Origin: JAGQRJ01 sp041402045
GTDB lineage: Bacteria > Planctomycetota > J058
Direction of reading: 5' to 3'
Length of the DNA stretch: 64,000 nucleotides
Assembly (NCBI GenBank): GCA_041402045.1
Contig: JAWKSZ010000006.1
Location: forward strand, 62,001-126,000
Every line of letters starts with the position of its first letter. Positions within the stretch are counted from its first letter, which is position 1. A program made the translations under genes and the position numbers. The notes beneath the pieces were generated by a model that was not told where the DNA came from, did not search any database, and saw nothing but the letters and a program-made list of their open reading frames with translations. This document shows, piece after piece, positions 8,426-17,032 of this stretch.

Positions 8426-9382
8426 ATGGCTGATTCCTCAGGCTCGTCCCGGCCGCTGCAGCGGATCGCCGAGGGCGTCGAGCTCACCAAGCGCATGCTG
8501 GCCCACGCCGAGTCCCTGGCGGAGGAGACCGTGGCGGCGGCGGTGTTCGTCTACACCGACGCGCTCAAGGAGACCGCCTGGGATCCGCCGGCGCACCTCA
8601 AGGGCCGCGTGATCTACGCCACCCGCAGCGAGGAAGAGCGCGTGGCGCTGGTCGACGACCAGAAGCAGGCGATCAAGGTCCCCAGCGTGGACCTGACCCG
8701 CATGGGGCAGGTCAAGGTCGCGGTGTTCCTCGCGCTCTCCCAGGGCCTGGTGCAGGGCGGCGACCGCGTGGTGTGCCTGGCCGGCGCGCGCGAGGCGGGC
8801 TCCTTGGACATGGTCCTGGTCATGGAGATCGGGCGCGAGTTCGACGTGTTCAGCGGGGGCGGCGACGCCGACCCGCTCTCGTCGTCGGAGGGCGAGCCGA
8901 TCAGCGACGTGTCCCCCGAGGTCCTGGCCCGGGTGGTCGAGGTCGCGGCGGACCTGGGGAGCGAGGGCCGCGAGGGCAAGGCGGTGGGCGCCCTGTTCGT
9001 GGTCGGCGACAGCGAGAAGGTCGTGCCCCTCACCCGGCAGCGGATCCTGAACCCGTTCCACGGCTACCCCGAGGACAAGCGCAACGTGCTCGATATACAG
9101 CTCGAGGAGACGATCAAGGAGCTGGCCACCGTCGACGGCGCGTTCGTGATCCGCGGCGACGGGGTCGTGCTCTCCTCGGGGACCTACCTCAAGACGACCT
9201 CGGTGCCCGAGGACAGCCTCCCGCGCGGCCTCGGCGCGCGGCACCAGGCCGCCGCGGCGATCACCTCCGTCACCCACTGCTTCGCGGTCACCGTCAGCCA
9301 GTCCACGGGGACGGTGACCGTGTTCCGCCGCGGGCGGATCGTGACCGAGATCGAGAAGCCCACGAAGTCCCGGCAGGGGTAA
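8426..9382 (+). CDS. Diadenylate cyclase-domain protein (DisA_N), DacZ-like
   Basis: The 318-residue soluble protein has two domains. The N-terminal half (residues about 15-115, with KGRVIYATRSEEE and LSQGLVQGGDRVVCLAG) resembles the pyruvate-kinase C-terminal-like domain fused to archaeal DacZ. The C-terminal half carries the DAC core: DGAFVIRGDGVVLSSGTYL (the DGA motif) and LPRGLGARHQAAAAIT, then FAVTVSQSTGTVTVFRRGR. Known DAC enzymes condense two ATP to c-di-AMP. Here the canonical RHR triad reads RHQ, so activity is likely but not certain. SD AGGGAGG is at 8416-8422. A TATAGT hexamer at 8400-8405 may be the -10. Confidence 0.82.
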   Translation: MADSSGSSRPLQRIAEGVELTKRMLAHAESLAEETVAAAVFVYTDALKETAWDPPAHLKGRVIYATRSEEERVALVDDQKQAIKVPSVDLTRMGQVKVAVFLALSQGLVQGGDRVVCLAGAREAGSLDMVLVMEIGREFDVFSGGGDADPLSSSEGEPISDVSPEVLARVVEVAADLGSEGREGKAVGALFVVGDSEKVVPLTRQRILNPFHGYPEDKRNVLDIQLEETIKELATVDGAFVIRGDGVVLSSGTYLKTTSVPEDSLPRGLGARHQAAAAITSVTHCFAVTVSQSTGTVTVFRRGRIVTEIEKPTKSRQG

Positions 9383-9696
9383 GAGGCGGGGGCGCCCCGA
9401 CCCGGTGCGCGGGACCGCTCCGGCGGCCCTGCGGGCAGGGGCGAAGCCGCGCCGGCAGGGCGCCTGCCTCACTTCCCGACCCGGGGAGAGGCCGCCGCCA
9501 GGGCGGAGCCTTGGCGTTCTTGGCGTCCTTGGCGGTTCCGTTCTTCTTCCGGCTCGGGAGCGAAACGTGGTGTACCAACGGCCTCACGGGCACGGGCAGC
9601 TCCGCGAATGCGGAGTCGTCCTCGCCGGCGCTGCGCCCCTACGGGAGGAGGCGGCACGAGGCCGCCTCCTTGGGTCCACTCAGAGCCAGGGGCGCC
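9383..9696. other. Intergenic region between convergent genes
   Basis: These 314 bases lie between the 3' ends of the cyclase gene (plus) and the lipoprotein gene (minus). Open frames here look spurious. The only clear structure is the short tandem repeat at 9510-9540. Confidence 0.6.
9510..9540. repeat. CTTGGCG-type 9-bp tandem repeat
   Basis: Three successive 9-base units, CTTGGCGTT, CTTGGCGTC and CTTGGCGGT, are followed by TCCG. From memory, strings of this form (and their complement, which translates as TAKDAKDAK) occur between genes in many bacterial genomes and give rise to spurious annotated peptides. Confidence 0.6.
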
Positions 9697-10491
9697 CTAC
9701 CGCTTGCGCTCGCCGCCGGGGGCCGGGGCCTCCTCGTCGCCTTCACCGTCTTCGGTGGCGGAGGTGGGGAGCGGGCGCAGCTCCTTGACGAAGGGCAGGC
9801 TCTCGCGGCTGACGAGGGCCATCATGCGGATCTTGCCGCGCCCGAGCTTCTTGTGCTTGTCGGGGGTGTGCTCGCTGTCGATCAGCCACAGCGAGGCGTT
9901 GGGGTCCTCGGCGTCGCGGCGGCCGTTGCTCTTCTTGACCGCCCCGGGGAGCACCACCCGCGCGCGGAAGCGCATGGCCGCGCGGGCCTCCTTGGTGATC
10001 TCGCGGATCTTGGTCTCGATCGGGTCGTCGCTCGGCGCCTCGTCGTCGAGCTCGTCGGCGGGGATCGCGTCGGTGGTGTCGAAGCTGTAGACCACGCGCA
10101 CCATGCCGTTGCCCTCGTCGTAGAACAGGATCCGGCGGTCGTCGCCGAAGCCCTCGATCTCGTTCAGGGCCTCGAGGTTCGCGAAGTCGAGGTTGATCTG
10201 GACCCGGGTCTTGCGGCCCTTGGTCTCGAGCTTGATCTCCTTGATCGTGATCCCCTCGACCTCGAGGCCCTCGCGGATCTCCTCCTCGGTGGGGCCGGCG
10301 AAGTCCTCCTCGTTGGGGGCCTCGCCCAGGGCCTTGCTGACCTTCTCCAGGTAGCCGAGGTCGATCGTGAAGTCGAGGTTCAAGGACCCGCTGCCGTCGG
10401 CCTTGAGGGTGAGCTCTTCCTTGTAGTCCAAACAGCCGGTCAGCGAGAGCACCAGGGCGACCAGGCCGATCCACACGCAGCGCGCTACCAT
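9697..10491 (-). CDS. Lipoprotein of unknown function
   Basis: From the ATG at 10491 the protein has 264 residues and opens MVARCVWIGLVALVLSLTGC, a lipoprotein signal with an LTGC lipobox. The next stretch is DYKEELTLKADGSGSLNLDF, a pattern seen in secreted bacterial lipoproteins that begin with a beta-strand-rich 'Gxxxl' domain. The C-terminal part is charged (EDGEGDEEAPAPGGERKR). An excellent SD (GGAGGAGG) lies just upstream on the minus strand. Its ATG shares the palindrome CATG with a possible ATG of the divergent VKOR gene. No enzyme motif seen; probably anchored in the outer or inner membrane. Confidence 0.8.
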   Translation of the reverse strand: MVARCVWIGLVALVLSLTGCLDYKEELTLKADGSGSLNLDFTIDLGYLEKVSKALGEAPNEEDFAGPTEEEIREGLEVEGITIKEIKLETKGRKTRVQINLDFANLEALNEIEGFGDDRRILFYDEGNGMVRVVYSFDTTDAIPADELDDEAPSDDPIETKIREITKEARAAMRFRARVVLPGAVKKSNGRRDAEDPNASLWLIDSEHTPDKHKKLGRGKIRMMALVSRESLPFVKELRPLPTSATEDGEGDEEAPAPGGERKR

Positions 10492-11378
10492 GAAACCTCC
10501 TCCGAGGATCTCGAGCCGACGACAGGGGCCGGCCGTGCATTCGAGTGTATCCGAATCCCCGGGGCGCAAGCCCTGGGTCGCGGTGGTTCTCCTGGGCGCC
10601 TGCGCGCTGCTCGAGCTGGGCGCGGCGGCGTGGATCCTGCTCCTCGGCCAGCGCGGCTCCTGCCCCCTGGCGGGCGGGGGCTTCTCCTGCGCTGCGCTGA
10701 TCCGCCCCCGGCTGAGCGAACTCCTGGGGCCCTGAGCCTGGCGCACCTGGCGATCGCCGGGGCCTCGCGAGCCTGGCCCTGACCCAGCTCTTCGCGCTCG
10801 CCCCGCTCAAGGGGCCGCTGGCCCGCTGGGGCCCCGCGCTGCTGGCCGCCGCCGCGGGGTTCGCCCTCGGGGTCCAGCCCGGGTCCTGGGCTGCCGTGGG
10901 CGCGCTGTGCCCCCTGTGCCTGCTCGTGGCGCTGGGCGCCGCGGGCGCGGCCCTCGCCGCGAGCGCGGCGGCCTGGCGCGGCGACCGCGCGTCCCTGCGC
11001 CGTCCCGCGCTGGCGTGCGCCCTGGCGTTGGCGGTCACGGCGCCGGTGGCCACCTTGCGCGGACGCGCGATCGCCAGCGAGGACGCTCAGCGCCGGGCCG
11101 CGGTCCTCGCGGCCGGCGACCCCGCCCACGGGCCGGGGCTGCTCCTGGTGGTCAAGCCCGGCTGCCCCTACTGCGAGGCGCTGATCCTGGACACCCTGGG
11201 CGACCCCCGGGCGCTGGAGCGCCTCGAGCGCAGCGGTGGCGTGTCCCTGGTCGAGCCCGGCGACCCGCGGCTCGAGGGGATCGAGCTCGAGGGCACGCCG
11301 ACCCTGCTCGCGCCCGGGCGCCCCGCGCTGAGCGGGAGGGTCGACGTCGACGAGCTCCTGGCTTGGTTGGACGGCTAA
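10490..11378 (+). pseudogene. VKOR-thioredoxin fusion gene, frameshifted twice
   Basis: Three reading frames must be joined to read this gene. Frame one gives a first membrane helix and GSCPLAGGGFSCAALIRPRL, the first cysteine pair of vitamin K epoxide reductase (VKOR) proteins, and stops at 10733-10735. A second frame continues LSLAHLAIAGA and stops at 10780-10782. A third gives ALTQLFALAPL, then GALCPLCLLVALGAAGA (the CPxC active site) and a thioredoxin-like tail with PGCPYCEA. Intact relatives re-oxidise DsbA-like proteins in the periplasm. Both breaks lie near runs of G and C (around 10728 and 10760), so sequencing error is possible. ATG 10490 or GTG 10535 could be the start. It converges with the next gene and overlaps its stop by 4 bases (CTAA). 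Confidence 0.7.
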
Positions 11379-14329
11379 CGCCGGCGCCAACGGCCGCCGC
11401 CGCCGCCCATGCTCAAGCGCCCCTGCATGACCGCCTGGGTCACGGCGGTGATCACCTGGCCCTCCGGGGCGTCGATCACGATCCCGATCCCGTCGCGCAC
11501 CCCACCGGGCAGCCGCTGCACCGAGCGCCGGTAGGCCTCGGGCAGATCCTGCTTGACCTTCCGGAGCTGCTGAGCGCCTTCCTCGGCCAGGGCCTCGGGG
11601 GTCACCCCCTCGGGCAGCTCGACCTTCGCGCCCATCATGCCCCCCATGCGCGCGAAGACCCCCACGAACACCCGCTGCAGGCCGAGGTAGAACAGCGGCT
11701 CGCCGGCCTCGGGGTAGTGCTGGCGCGCCAGGGCCAGCACACGCCCAGCCTCCTCGTGCTGGTTGGCGAACATGAGGATCCCCGAGGTGGAGATCATGGC
11801 GTCCAGGAGCGGCGGGTTGCCCACGCGCAGCACCTGCTCGAACTGATCCAGCGCCCCCTGCGGCGCCCGCTCGCGCCCCTGAGCCAGGCCCTTGGCGTAG
11901 ATCAGGAACACGTTGTCCGGCTGATCGGCCTCCACGGCGCTCAGCCAGTCGCGGGCGTGGCCGCCCTCCTCGCCGTAGTAGACGAGCACCGCGCCGTAGA
12001 GCTGGGCCGGCAGCCAGTCGGGGAAGGCGGTGACCACCGCCCGCGCGCCGTCCTGGGCCCCGCCGATCTGCCCCTGGGAGAACAGCGAGAGGCAGCGCGC
12101 GAGCTGGGCCTCGCGGCTGTCGGGCCAGCGCTTGGAGAGGGCGTCCGCGGTCTGCTGCGCGTCCGCGTGACGCTCGAGGAAGAGCTGGCTGATCGCGAGG
12201 TTCAACCGCCCGCCGCGCTCGACCTCCGGGGGCAGCCGCAGCTCGCCCAGGAGCTCCTGCGCCCGCGCCTCGGCCTCGCGCAGTTGACAGCGACGCAGGG
12301 CGAGCTCGACGCCGGCGAGCTTGACGTGGAGCAGCGCCGACGGGGGCGAGGTCGCCTCGATCGTCTTCAGCGAGTCAATGAGCTGAGCGTAGTCCACACC
12401 GCGGCTCGCCTCCCGGGACATGGACTGCAGGCTCTGGCGCACCTCGAGCAAGGCGCGCCCCTCGCGCACCTGCTCGCCGAGCTCCGCCGCCAGCGCGTAG
12501 CCGGGCCAGGCCTCGAGGGCCTTGAGCCGCGTCTCGGCCTGGGGGATCCGGCTGGTGCTGCCGAGCTCGAGCTGCGCGAGGTAGGTCGCGCCGAGCTCGG
12601 CGACGACCTCGCCCACCGCGTCTTCGCGCTGGTAGACCTCGGCCAGGGCCAGGGCCTCGCTCAACGCCGCCGGCACGCCGTCCCAGGAGCCTAGCCGCGC
12701 CTCCTCCCGAGCCTGGACCAGGGCCCGGTCCAGCGCCGCGAGCTGACGCTGGCGGTGCTGCTCGGCCTGGTGCGCGGAGTAGAGCAGCGCTCCGCCGACC
12801 CCCAGCGCCAGGAGCAGCACGCCGCCGCCGACCAGGAGCGGGAGCCGCGAGCGTCCGGGCCGCGACGGCGCGACGGCGCTGCGTCGCCGCGAGACCCGCG
12901 CGCGCTCGGGGGGCGCGCTGGCCCCGGCCATGTAGTCCGCGAGGGCGGCCTCGAACTCCCCGCCGTCGCGGTAGCGGTCGCCGCGCTCCTTGGCCAGCGC
13001 CTTGAGCACGATCGCCTCGAGGGCCGGGTCGATCGCGGGGTTGATCGAGCGCGGCGGCGTGGGCCGACCGTCGAGGACCAGGGTCGCGAGCTCGATGGTG
13101 GTCGGCGCCTCGTAGGGGCGCTTGCCGCAGAGCAGCTCGTAGAGGATCACCCCCAGGGCGTAGACGTCGGCGCGCACGTCGGCGCGCTCGCCCATGAGCT
13201 GCTCCGGCGCCATGTAGATCGGGGTCCCGATCAGGTCGCCGGTGCGGCTGAGGGTCTGTCCCTTGGAGGAGGTGTCCCGCGCCAGGCCGAAGTCGGTGAC
13301 CTTCGGTCGCCCGTCGGGGTCGGCGAGCATGATGTTCGAGGGCTTGAAGTCGCGGTGCACCACGCCGCGCTGGTGCGCGACCTTCTGCACCCGGGCCAGC
13401 TCGCGGGCCAGCTCCACCGCCTCGGCCACCGAGTAGGGCCGCTCGCGCATGCGCTGCTTGAGGGTCTGCCCGGCGCAGTAGTCCATGACGTAGTAGCAGT
13501 GCTGCCCGTCCTGTCCCACGTCCAACGCGCTGACCACGCCAGGGTCGTTGAGCTTGCTCGCGAGGTCGGCCTCGCGGAAGAAGCGCGCCACGGCCTCGCT
13601 GTTGCCGAGCATGTCCTGACGCAGGACCTTGACCGCGAAGTCACGGCTCAGGCCCTGGCGCCGCGCGAGGAACACGTGCCCGCACGCGCCGCGCCCCAGC
13701 TCCCGCCCCAAGAGGTAGCCGCCAATGCTCGAGCCCGCGCGGATCACGGTGTGGGCGCGAGGCATGTGGGAGCCGCCCGAGTTCTCGACGCCGGTCTCCC
13801 CCTGGGGGTACCCGGCGGTCTGCCCGTTCGCCGAGGGGTAGCCCTGGCTTGCGCCAGGGAAGGACCCGGTCTGAGGCCGAGCGCTGGGGTAGGACCCCGT
13901 CCCCTGGCGCCCCGCCGGCGGGAACGAGCCCGTGGCCGGGGGGACGTGGCTCGCGCTCGCCGCGCGCCCGCCCGCCGGGAAGGCCCCGGTCGTGGGGCGC
14001 ACCAGGCTCGAGCCCGAGCGCGGGAGCCGCGCCGAGGGCGCCCGTCCGGGCGCGAGGGAGGCTTGCCCGCACTTCGGGCAGCGCAGGTCCGGGGGGAGGT
14101 GCGCGACCTGGTTGGCCGCGCAGGCGAACCCGCAGGCCCGGCAGCCGAAGGGCGTGCCCCCGAAGCTGCGCTGCAGCTCCTGCACCGCGAGCCCCCGCGC
14201 CTCGAGCAACTGCACAGCGGAGCCCTGCCCCTGCTGGTGCAGCGACTCCATGTGCTGTCCGTCCGTGGGCGAGAGCAGCCCTCGCGAGACCGCGAGCCTC
14301 ACGAGCGCTACGTCGACGGGGTTGGGCAA
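11375..14329 (-). CDS. Ser/Thr protein kinase with N-terminal zinc ribbon and C-terminal TPR-like region
   Basis: This is a 984-residue membrane kinase. Residues 1-50 form a short helical module (VRLAVSRGLLSPTDGQHMES). A CxxC...CxxC zinc ribbon follows (CRACGFAC, CPKCGQ; about 60-90). Next comes a long Gly/Ser/Pro/Tyr-rich linker with repeated (T/P)GSxP words. The kinase lies at about 198-465: LGRGACGHVF, FAVKVL, VVHRDFKPSN (HRDFK for HRDLK), VTDFGLARD, GTPIYMAPEQ. One transmembrane helix (about 500-520) leads to a helical repeat domain resembling TPRs. The TTG start at 14329 is supported by GAGGAG eight bases upstream. The ligand sensed outside the membrane is unknown. Confidence 0.9.
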   Translation of the reverse strand: MPNPVDVALVRLAVSRGLLSPTDGQHMESLHQQGQGSAVQLLEARGLAVQELQRSFGGTPFGCRACGFACAANQVAHLPPDLRCPKCGQASLAPGRAPSARLPRSGSSLVRPTTGAFPAGGRAASASHVPPATGSFPPAGRQGTGSYPSARPQTGSFPGASQGYPSANGQTAGYPQGETGVENSGGSHMPRAHTVIRAGSSIGGYLLGRELGRGACGHVFLARRQGLSRDFAVKVLRQDMLGNSEAVARFFREADLASKLNDPGVVSALDVGQDGQHCYYVMDYCAGQTLKQRMRERPYSVAEAVELARELARVQKVAHQRGVVHRDFKPSNIMLADPDGRPKVTDFGLARDTSSKGQTLSRTGDLIGTPIYMAPEQLMGERADVRADVYALGVILYELLCGKRPYEAPTTIELATLVLDGRPTPPRSINPAIDPALEAIVLKALAKERGDRYRDGGEFEAALADYMAGASAPPERARVSRRRSAVAPSRPGRSRLPLLVGGGVLLLALGVGGALLYSAHQAEQHRQRQLAALDRALVQAREEARLGSWDGVPAALSEALALAEVYQREDAVGEVVAELGATYLAQLELGSTSRIPQAETRLKALEAWPGYALAAELGEQVREGRALLEVRQSLQSMSREASRGVDYAQLIDSLKTIEATSPPSALLHVKLAGVELALRRCQLREAEARAQELLGELRLPPEVERGGRLNLAISQLFLERHADAQQTADALSKRWPDSREAQLARCLSLFSQGQIGGAQDGARAVVTAFPDWLPAQLYGAVLVYYGEEGGHARDWLSAVEADQPDNVFLIYAKGLAQGRERAPQGALDQFEQVLRVGNPPLLDAMISTSGILMFANQHEEAGRVLALARQHYPEAGEPLFYLGLQRVFVGVFARMGGMMGAKVELPEGVTPEALAEEGAQQLRKVKQDLPEAYRRSVQRLPGGVRDGIGIVIDAPEGQVITAVTQAVMQGRLSMGGGGGRWRRR

Positions 14330-14404
14330 GGGGCTCCTCGGGCGCTAAGACCCTCCAGAGGATAGCAGCGCCCGACAAGGCGAGCACGCGGCCATCGCCA
14401 CCTT

Positions 14405-14429
14405 CAACCCCCTGCGCCGCAGGGGGTTG
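14405..14429. terminator. Perfect 11-bp hairpin with 3-base loop
   Basis: CAACCCCCTGC and its exact reverse complement flank a GCC loop. It lies between the barrel-protein gene (3' end 14561) and the kinase start (14329), both on the minus strand, so it most likely ends barrel-operon transcription. The stem is very GC-rich and no U-tract follows. It shares the three-base-loop style of the hairpin repeats at 33.5-33.8 and 61.7-61.9 kb. Confidence 0.55.
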
Positions 14430-14560
14430 CCCTCCCCGCCCGGGCCCAGACCACGGTCGCGCGCCGTTCGCCGGGAGAGGAACCGGGGAGACCACGGAAG
14501 TCCCGCCAGGGGCAGGAGTGGCGAATGCGCAGCCGCCAGCGAAGCGGGCGGCGAGACCCC

Positions 14561-15901
14561 CTAGAACGACAGCTGGGCGCCCACGATCACCATGCCCAGG
14601 GCGCCGTTGCGCCGGGCGTCGCGCTGGACGAGGTAGCCCTTGCCCGGGAACAGCACGCTCCCGCGGGCGAAGGTCTTGAACCCCGGCGCGATCGTGTAGC
14701 CCACGTTGAGGTCGATCTCGAAGCCCAGGTCGCGGGCGTCGTCGTTGAAGCGGTTCACGTTCTGGCTCACGTCGCGATCCGACGTGTACCAGGCGTAGAG
14801 GAACACCGCCTCCAGGTCGAGGCCCTCGAGCGGCGAGGTGCGCAGCTTGAGCGTGGTGTGCGCGGTCCCCGAGAGGTTCGACCCGGTGACGTTCAGCCCG
14901 CCGAAGTTGGAGTAGACGATCCCCGAGGCGCCGTAGAAGGGCGCGATCGTGGGGAAGCTCTCGTCGGTGGTCGCGCGGTCGGGGTCACGTCCGGAGGCCC
15001 AGGCGAAGATCGCCTCCACGGTGAAGAAGGGGAGCGAGAGCGTGAGCCGGTTGTCGATCGCGAACCCGCGCAGGTCGACGCCGGGGCTCCCGGTCTGGGT
15101 GCGCTTGCCCTCGGCGTAGATCGCGGTGCTGCTCAGCCGCGCCGGCCCGATGCGGAACGCCGCGTTCACCCCGCCCCAGTAGGTGTCGCGCTCGGTGTTG
15201 GCGGCGTTCGGGCTGTCGAGGGTGTTGTCTATGTCCGCGATCGCGAACGCCTCGAGGTCGAGCACGTTCAGCGGGTGGCTGCGCACACCGCCCAGGAAGA
15301 TCGTGCGGTCGTTGTAGTCGTTGTCCGGGATCCCGTCGCCGTCGAGGTCGACCCGCGAGTTCTCTACGGCCTTGATCATGTCCGCGTAGAGCTCGGTCCC
15401 GGTGCCCAGGAGCTCGACCTCCCCGTGGATCCCGGCCACGTCGTCACTGAGCACGAGCCCCAGCGGGTCGCTCTCCCGGGGGTAGAGCCCGGCGCGGACC
15501 TTGAAGCTGTAGCGGGTGGGGTGCCACTCCAGGTAGAGGTTCTTGTTCTCGAACACCACCCCGTCGGTGCCCAGCGCGCCGCCCTGGTTCTTCACGCCGA
15601 AGGTGATGTCACCGACCTCGATCGCGAGGTGCGCCGAGACCTCCTCGTAGGCGGTGACCCGGAGCTGCAGGCGCAGGCGGGTGTCGAGGAAGTTCTGGGT
15701 CGAGTCGATGTCGTCCCTGCCCGCGAGCTGCAGCGAGAGCCGGGTGGTGGGGTCGAGGTCGCGATCGAGGGTGTCGCTCGCGATCGAGAACCCGCGCACA
15801 CGCAAGGACCCGCTGGCGGAGTAGTCCAGGCTCTCGTTGTCGTCGGCCAGGGCCAGCCCGGCCGCGAACAGCGCCGCCCAGGCAGCGGTCCAGCGCGTCA
15901 T
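14561..15901 (-). CDS. Outer-membrane beta-barrel (porin-like) protein
   Basis: The 446-residue protein has a signal peptide (MTRWTAAWAALFAAGLALA) and then almost wholly alternating hydrophobic/polar strands such as TRLRLQLRVTAYEEVSAHLA, with aromatic girdles. It ends in a C-terminal phenylalanine (IVGAQLSF), the classic outer-membrane assembly signal. Residues about 180-195 read DLDGDGIPDNDYND, a possible calcium-binding loop between strands. Its ATG overlaps the stop of the upstream solute-binding lipoprotein (ATGA), so the two are co-translated. Likely a channel for the same solute that the neighbour binds. Family unassigned; general resemblance to alginate-export-type barrels. Confidence 0.8.
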   Translation of the reverse strand: MTRWTAAWAALFAAGLALADDNESLDYSASGSLRVRGFSIASDTLDRDLDPTTRLSLQLAGRDDIDSTQNFLDTRLRLQLRVTAYEEVSAHLAIEVGDITFGVKNQGGALGTDGVVFENKNLYLEWHPTRYSFKVRAGLYPRESDPLGLVLSDDVAGIHGEVELLGTGTELYADMIKAVENSRVDLDGDGIPDNDYNDRTIFLGGVRSHPLNVLDLEAFAIADIDNTLDSPNAANTERDTYWGGVNAAFRIGPARLSSTAIYAEGKRTQTGSPGVDLRGFAIDNRLTLSLPFFTVEAIFAWASGRDPDRATTDESFPTIAPFYGASGIVYSNFGGLNVTGSNLSGTAHTTLKLRTSPLEGLDLEAVFLYAWYTSDRDVSQNVNRFNDDARDLGFEIDLNVGYTIAPGFKTFARGSVLFPGKGYLVQRDARRNGALGMVIVGAQLSF

Positions 15902-16869
15902 TCATTCCCCCCTTGCTCGAGCGCGGCCTCTTCCAGCCACGCGTTGTCGACGAAGTGCTTGCGGTAGAGCCGATCCACGGTCCCGTCGAGCCGGACCTCG
16001 TCGACGTAGGCGTCGAGGAAGCGCAGGAACTCGAGGTCCCCCTTGCGCAGCGCGATCGAGATCGGCTCCTGGGTCACGGGCTCGAGCAGCGCGGCGAAGC
16101 GCCCGGCCTGGCTGCGGTGGATCGCGGTCCAGGCGCGAATGTAGGGCGCGTCGTGGACCAGGGCGCTGACCTTGCCGTCGATCAGCGCCTGGCTCGCGCC
16201 GGCGACCGAGGGGTAGGTCTGGATCACGGCGGCGGGGAAGCTGTCGCGGGCGATCCGCTCGGGGCGCGTGCCCCCGGTCACCCCGATCCGCAGCCCGGGG
16301 ATCTCGGCCAGGTCGTAGTAGCTCTCGAAGGCGTTGCGGCGACGCTCCTCGTCGGTGCCCCGGCTGCCCTCCACCAGGCGCCGCTCCACCAGCGCGCCCT
16401 GGCTCACGATCAGATACGGCGCGGAGAAGTTGACCTGAGCCGCGCGGAAGACGGTGCGGGTCAGACCGGCCAGGGCCAGGTCGATCGTGCCGTCGTTGAG
16501 CGCCTGGGGGATCTCCCCCGAGCGCATGCCGCGGAACTCGACCGCGACCCCCAGGGTCTGGCCCAGGTGCTGGGCCAGCTCGACGTCGAACCCGACCCAG
16601 CCCGTGGGGTTGCCCGGCTGGGCCGGAGCGCCGAAGGGCGGGTAGTTGCGGCTCACGGCCACGATCAGCGGTCCGCCGCGACGGACCTTGGCCCAGTAGG
16701 GAGAGTCGACGCCCGGGGCGATCTGCGAGCTGTCGATCGCCACGATCGACAGCGAGTGGCCCGGGTCGGTGCCCCCGTCGGGCGGAGCCGGGTCGAGCTC
16801 GGGGCGCACGAACAAGGAGCAGCCCGCCGTGAGGGCGAGGACGGCCAGGAGGGGGACGGTGCGAGGCAC
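15898..16869 (-). CDS. Solute-binding lipoprotein, SBP family 3 (amino-acid-type)
   Basis: A 323-residue lipoprotein with lipobox LTAGC. The mature part has the family-3 extracellular solute-binding signature: LIVAVSRNYPPFG, GWVGFDVELAQHLGQTLGV, ALNDGTIDLALAGLTRT, then FSAPYLIVSQGALV. Such proteins deliver amino acids or related solutes to ABC permeases or act as periplasmic sensors. GTG start with AAGGGAGC upstream. It is the first gene of a two-gene unit with the barrel protein; no ABC permease or ATPase lies nearby. Binding residues cannot be assigned by eye. Confidence 0.85.
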   Translation of the reverse strand: MPRTVPLLAVLALTAGCSLFVRPELDPAPPDGGTDPGHSLSIVAIDSSQIAPGVDSPYWAKVRRGGPLIVAVSRNYPPFGAPAQPGNPTGWVGFDVELAQHLGQTLGVAVEFRGMRSGEIPQALNDGTIDLALAGLTRTVFRAAQVNFSAPYLIVSQGALVERRLVEGSRGTDEERRRNAFESYYDLAEIPGLRIGVTGGTRPERIARDSFPAAVIQTYPSVAGASQALIDGKVSALVHDAPYIRAWTAIHRSQAGRFAALLEPVTQEPISIALRKGDLEFLRFLDAYVDEVRLDGTVDRLYRKHFVDNAWLEEAALEQGGNE

Positions 16870-17032
16870 GGCGCTCCCTTCGTTGGGGTTGGGCCCGATC
16901 TGGGCGCTAAAGAGGCGCAGTGTAAGGAATAGGAGTGACGCCCCCGCGCGGCCCCCCAGACCCTGGCCGAATCGCTTCCCGCGGCGGCCGTCCTACCCAC
17001 GTGGCGGCCGGGCCACGCGCGGAGGAGGGATC

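Noticed and set aside
9294..9593. Small minus-strand protein containing NGTAKDAKNAK
   Set aside because: The segment is the translation of the 9-bp CTTGGCG intergenic repeat. Such TAKDAK peptides are a known artefact of that repeat type.
9697..10746. Longer minus-strand frame extending the lipoprotein to 10746
   Set aside because: The extra N-terminus would precede a complete lipoprotein signal with its own strong SD and ATG at 10491, and it overlaps the VKOR cysteine region on the other strand.
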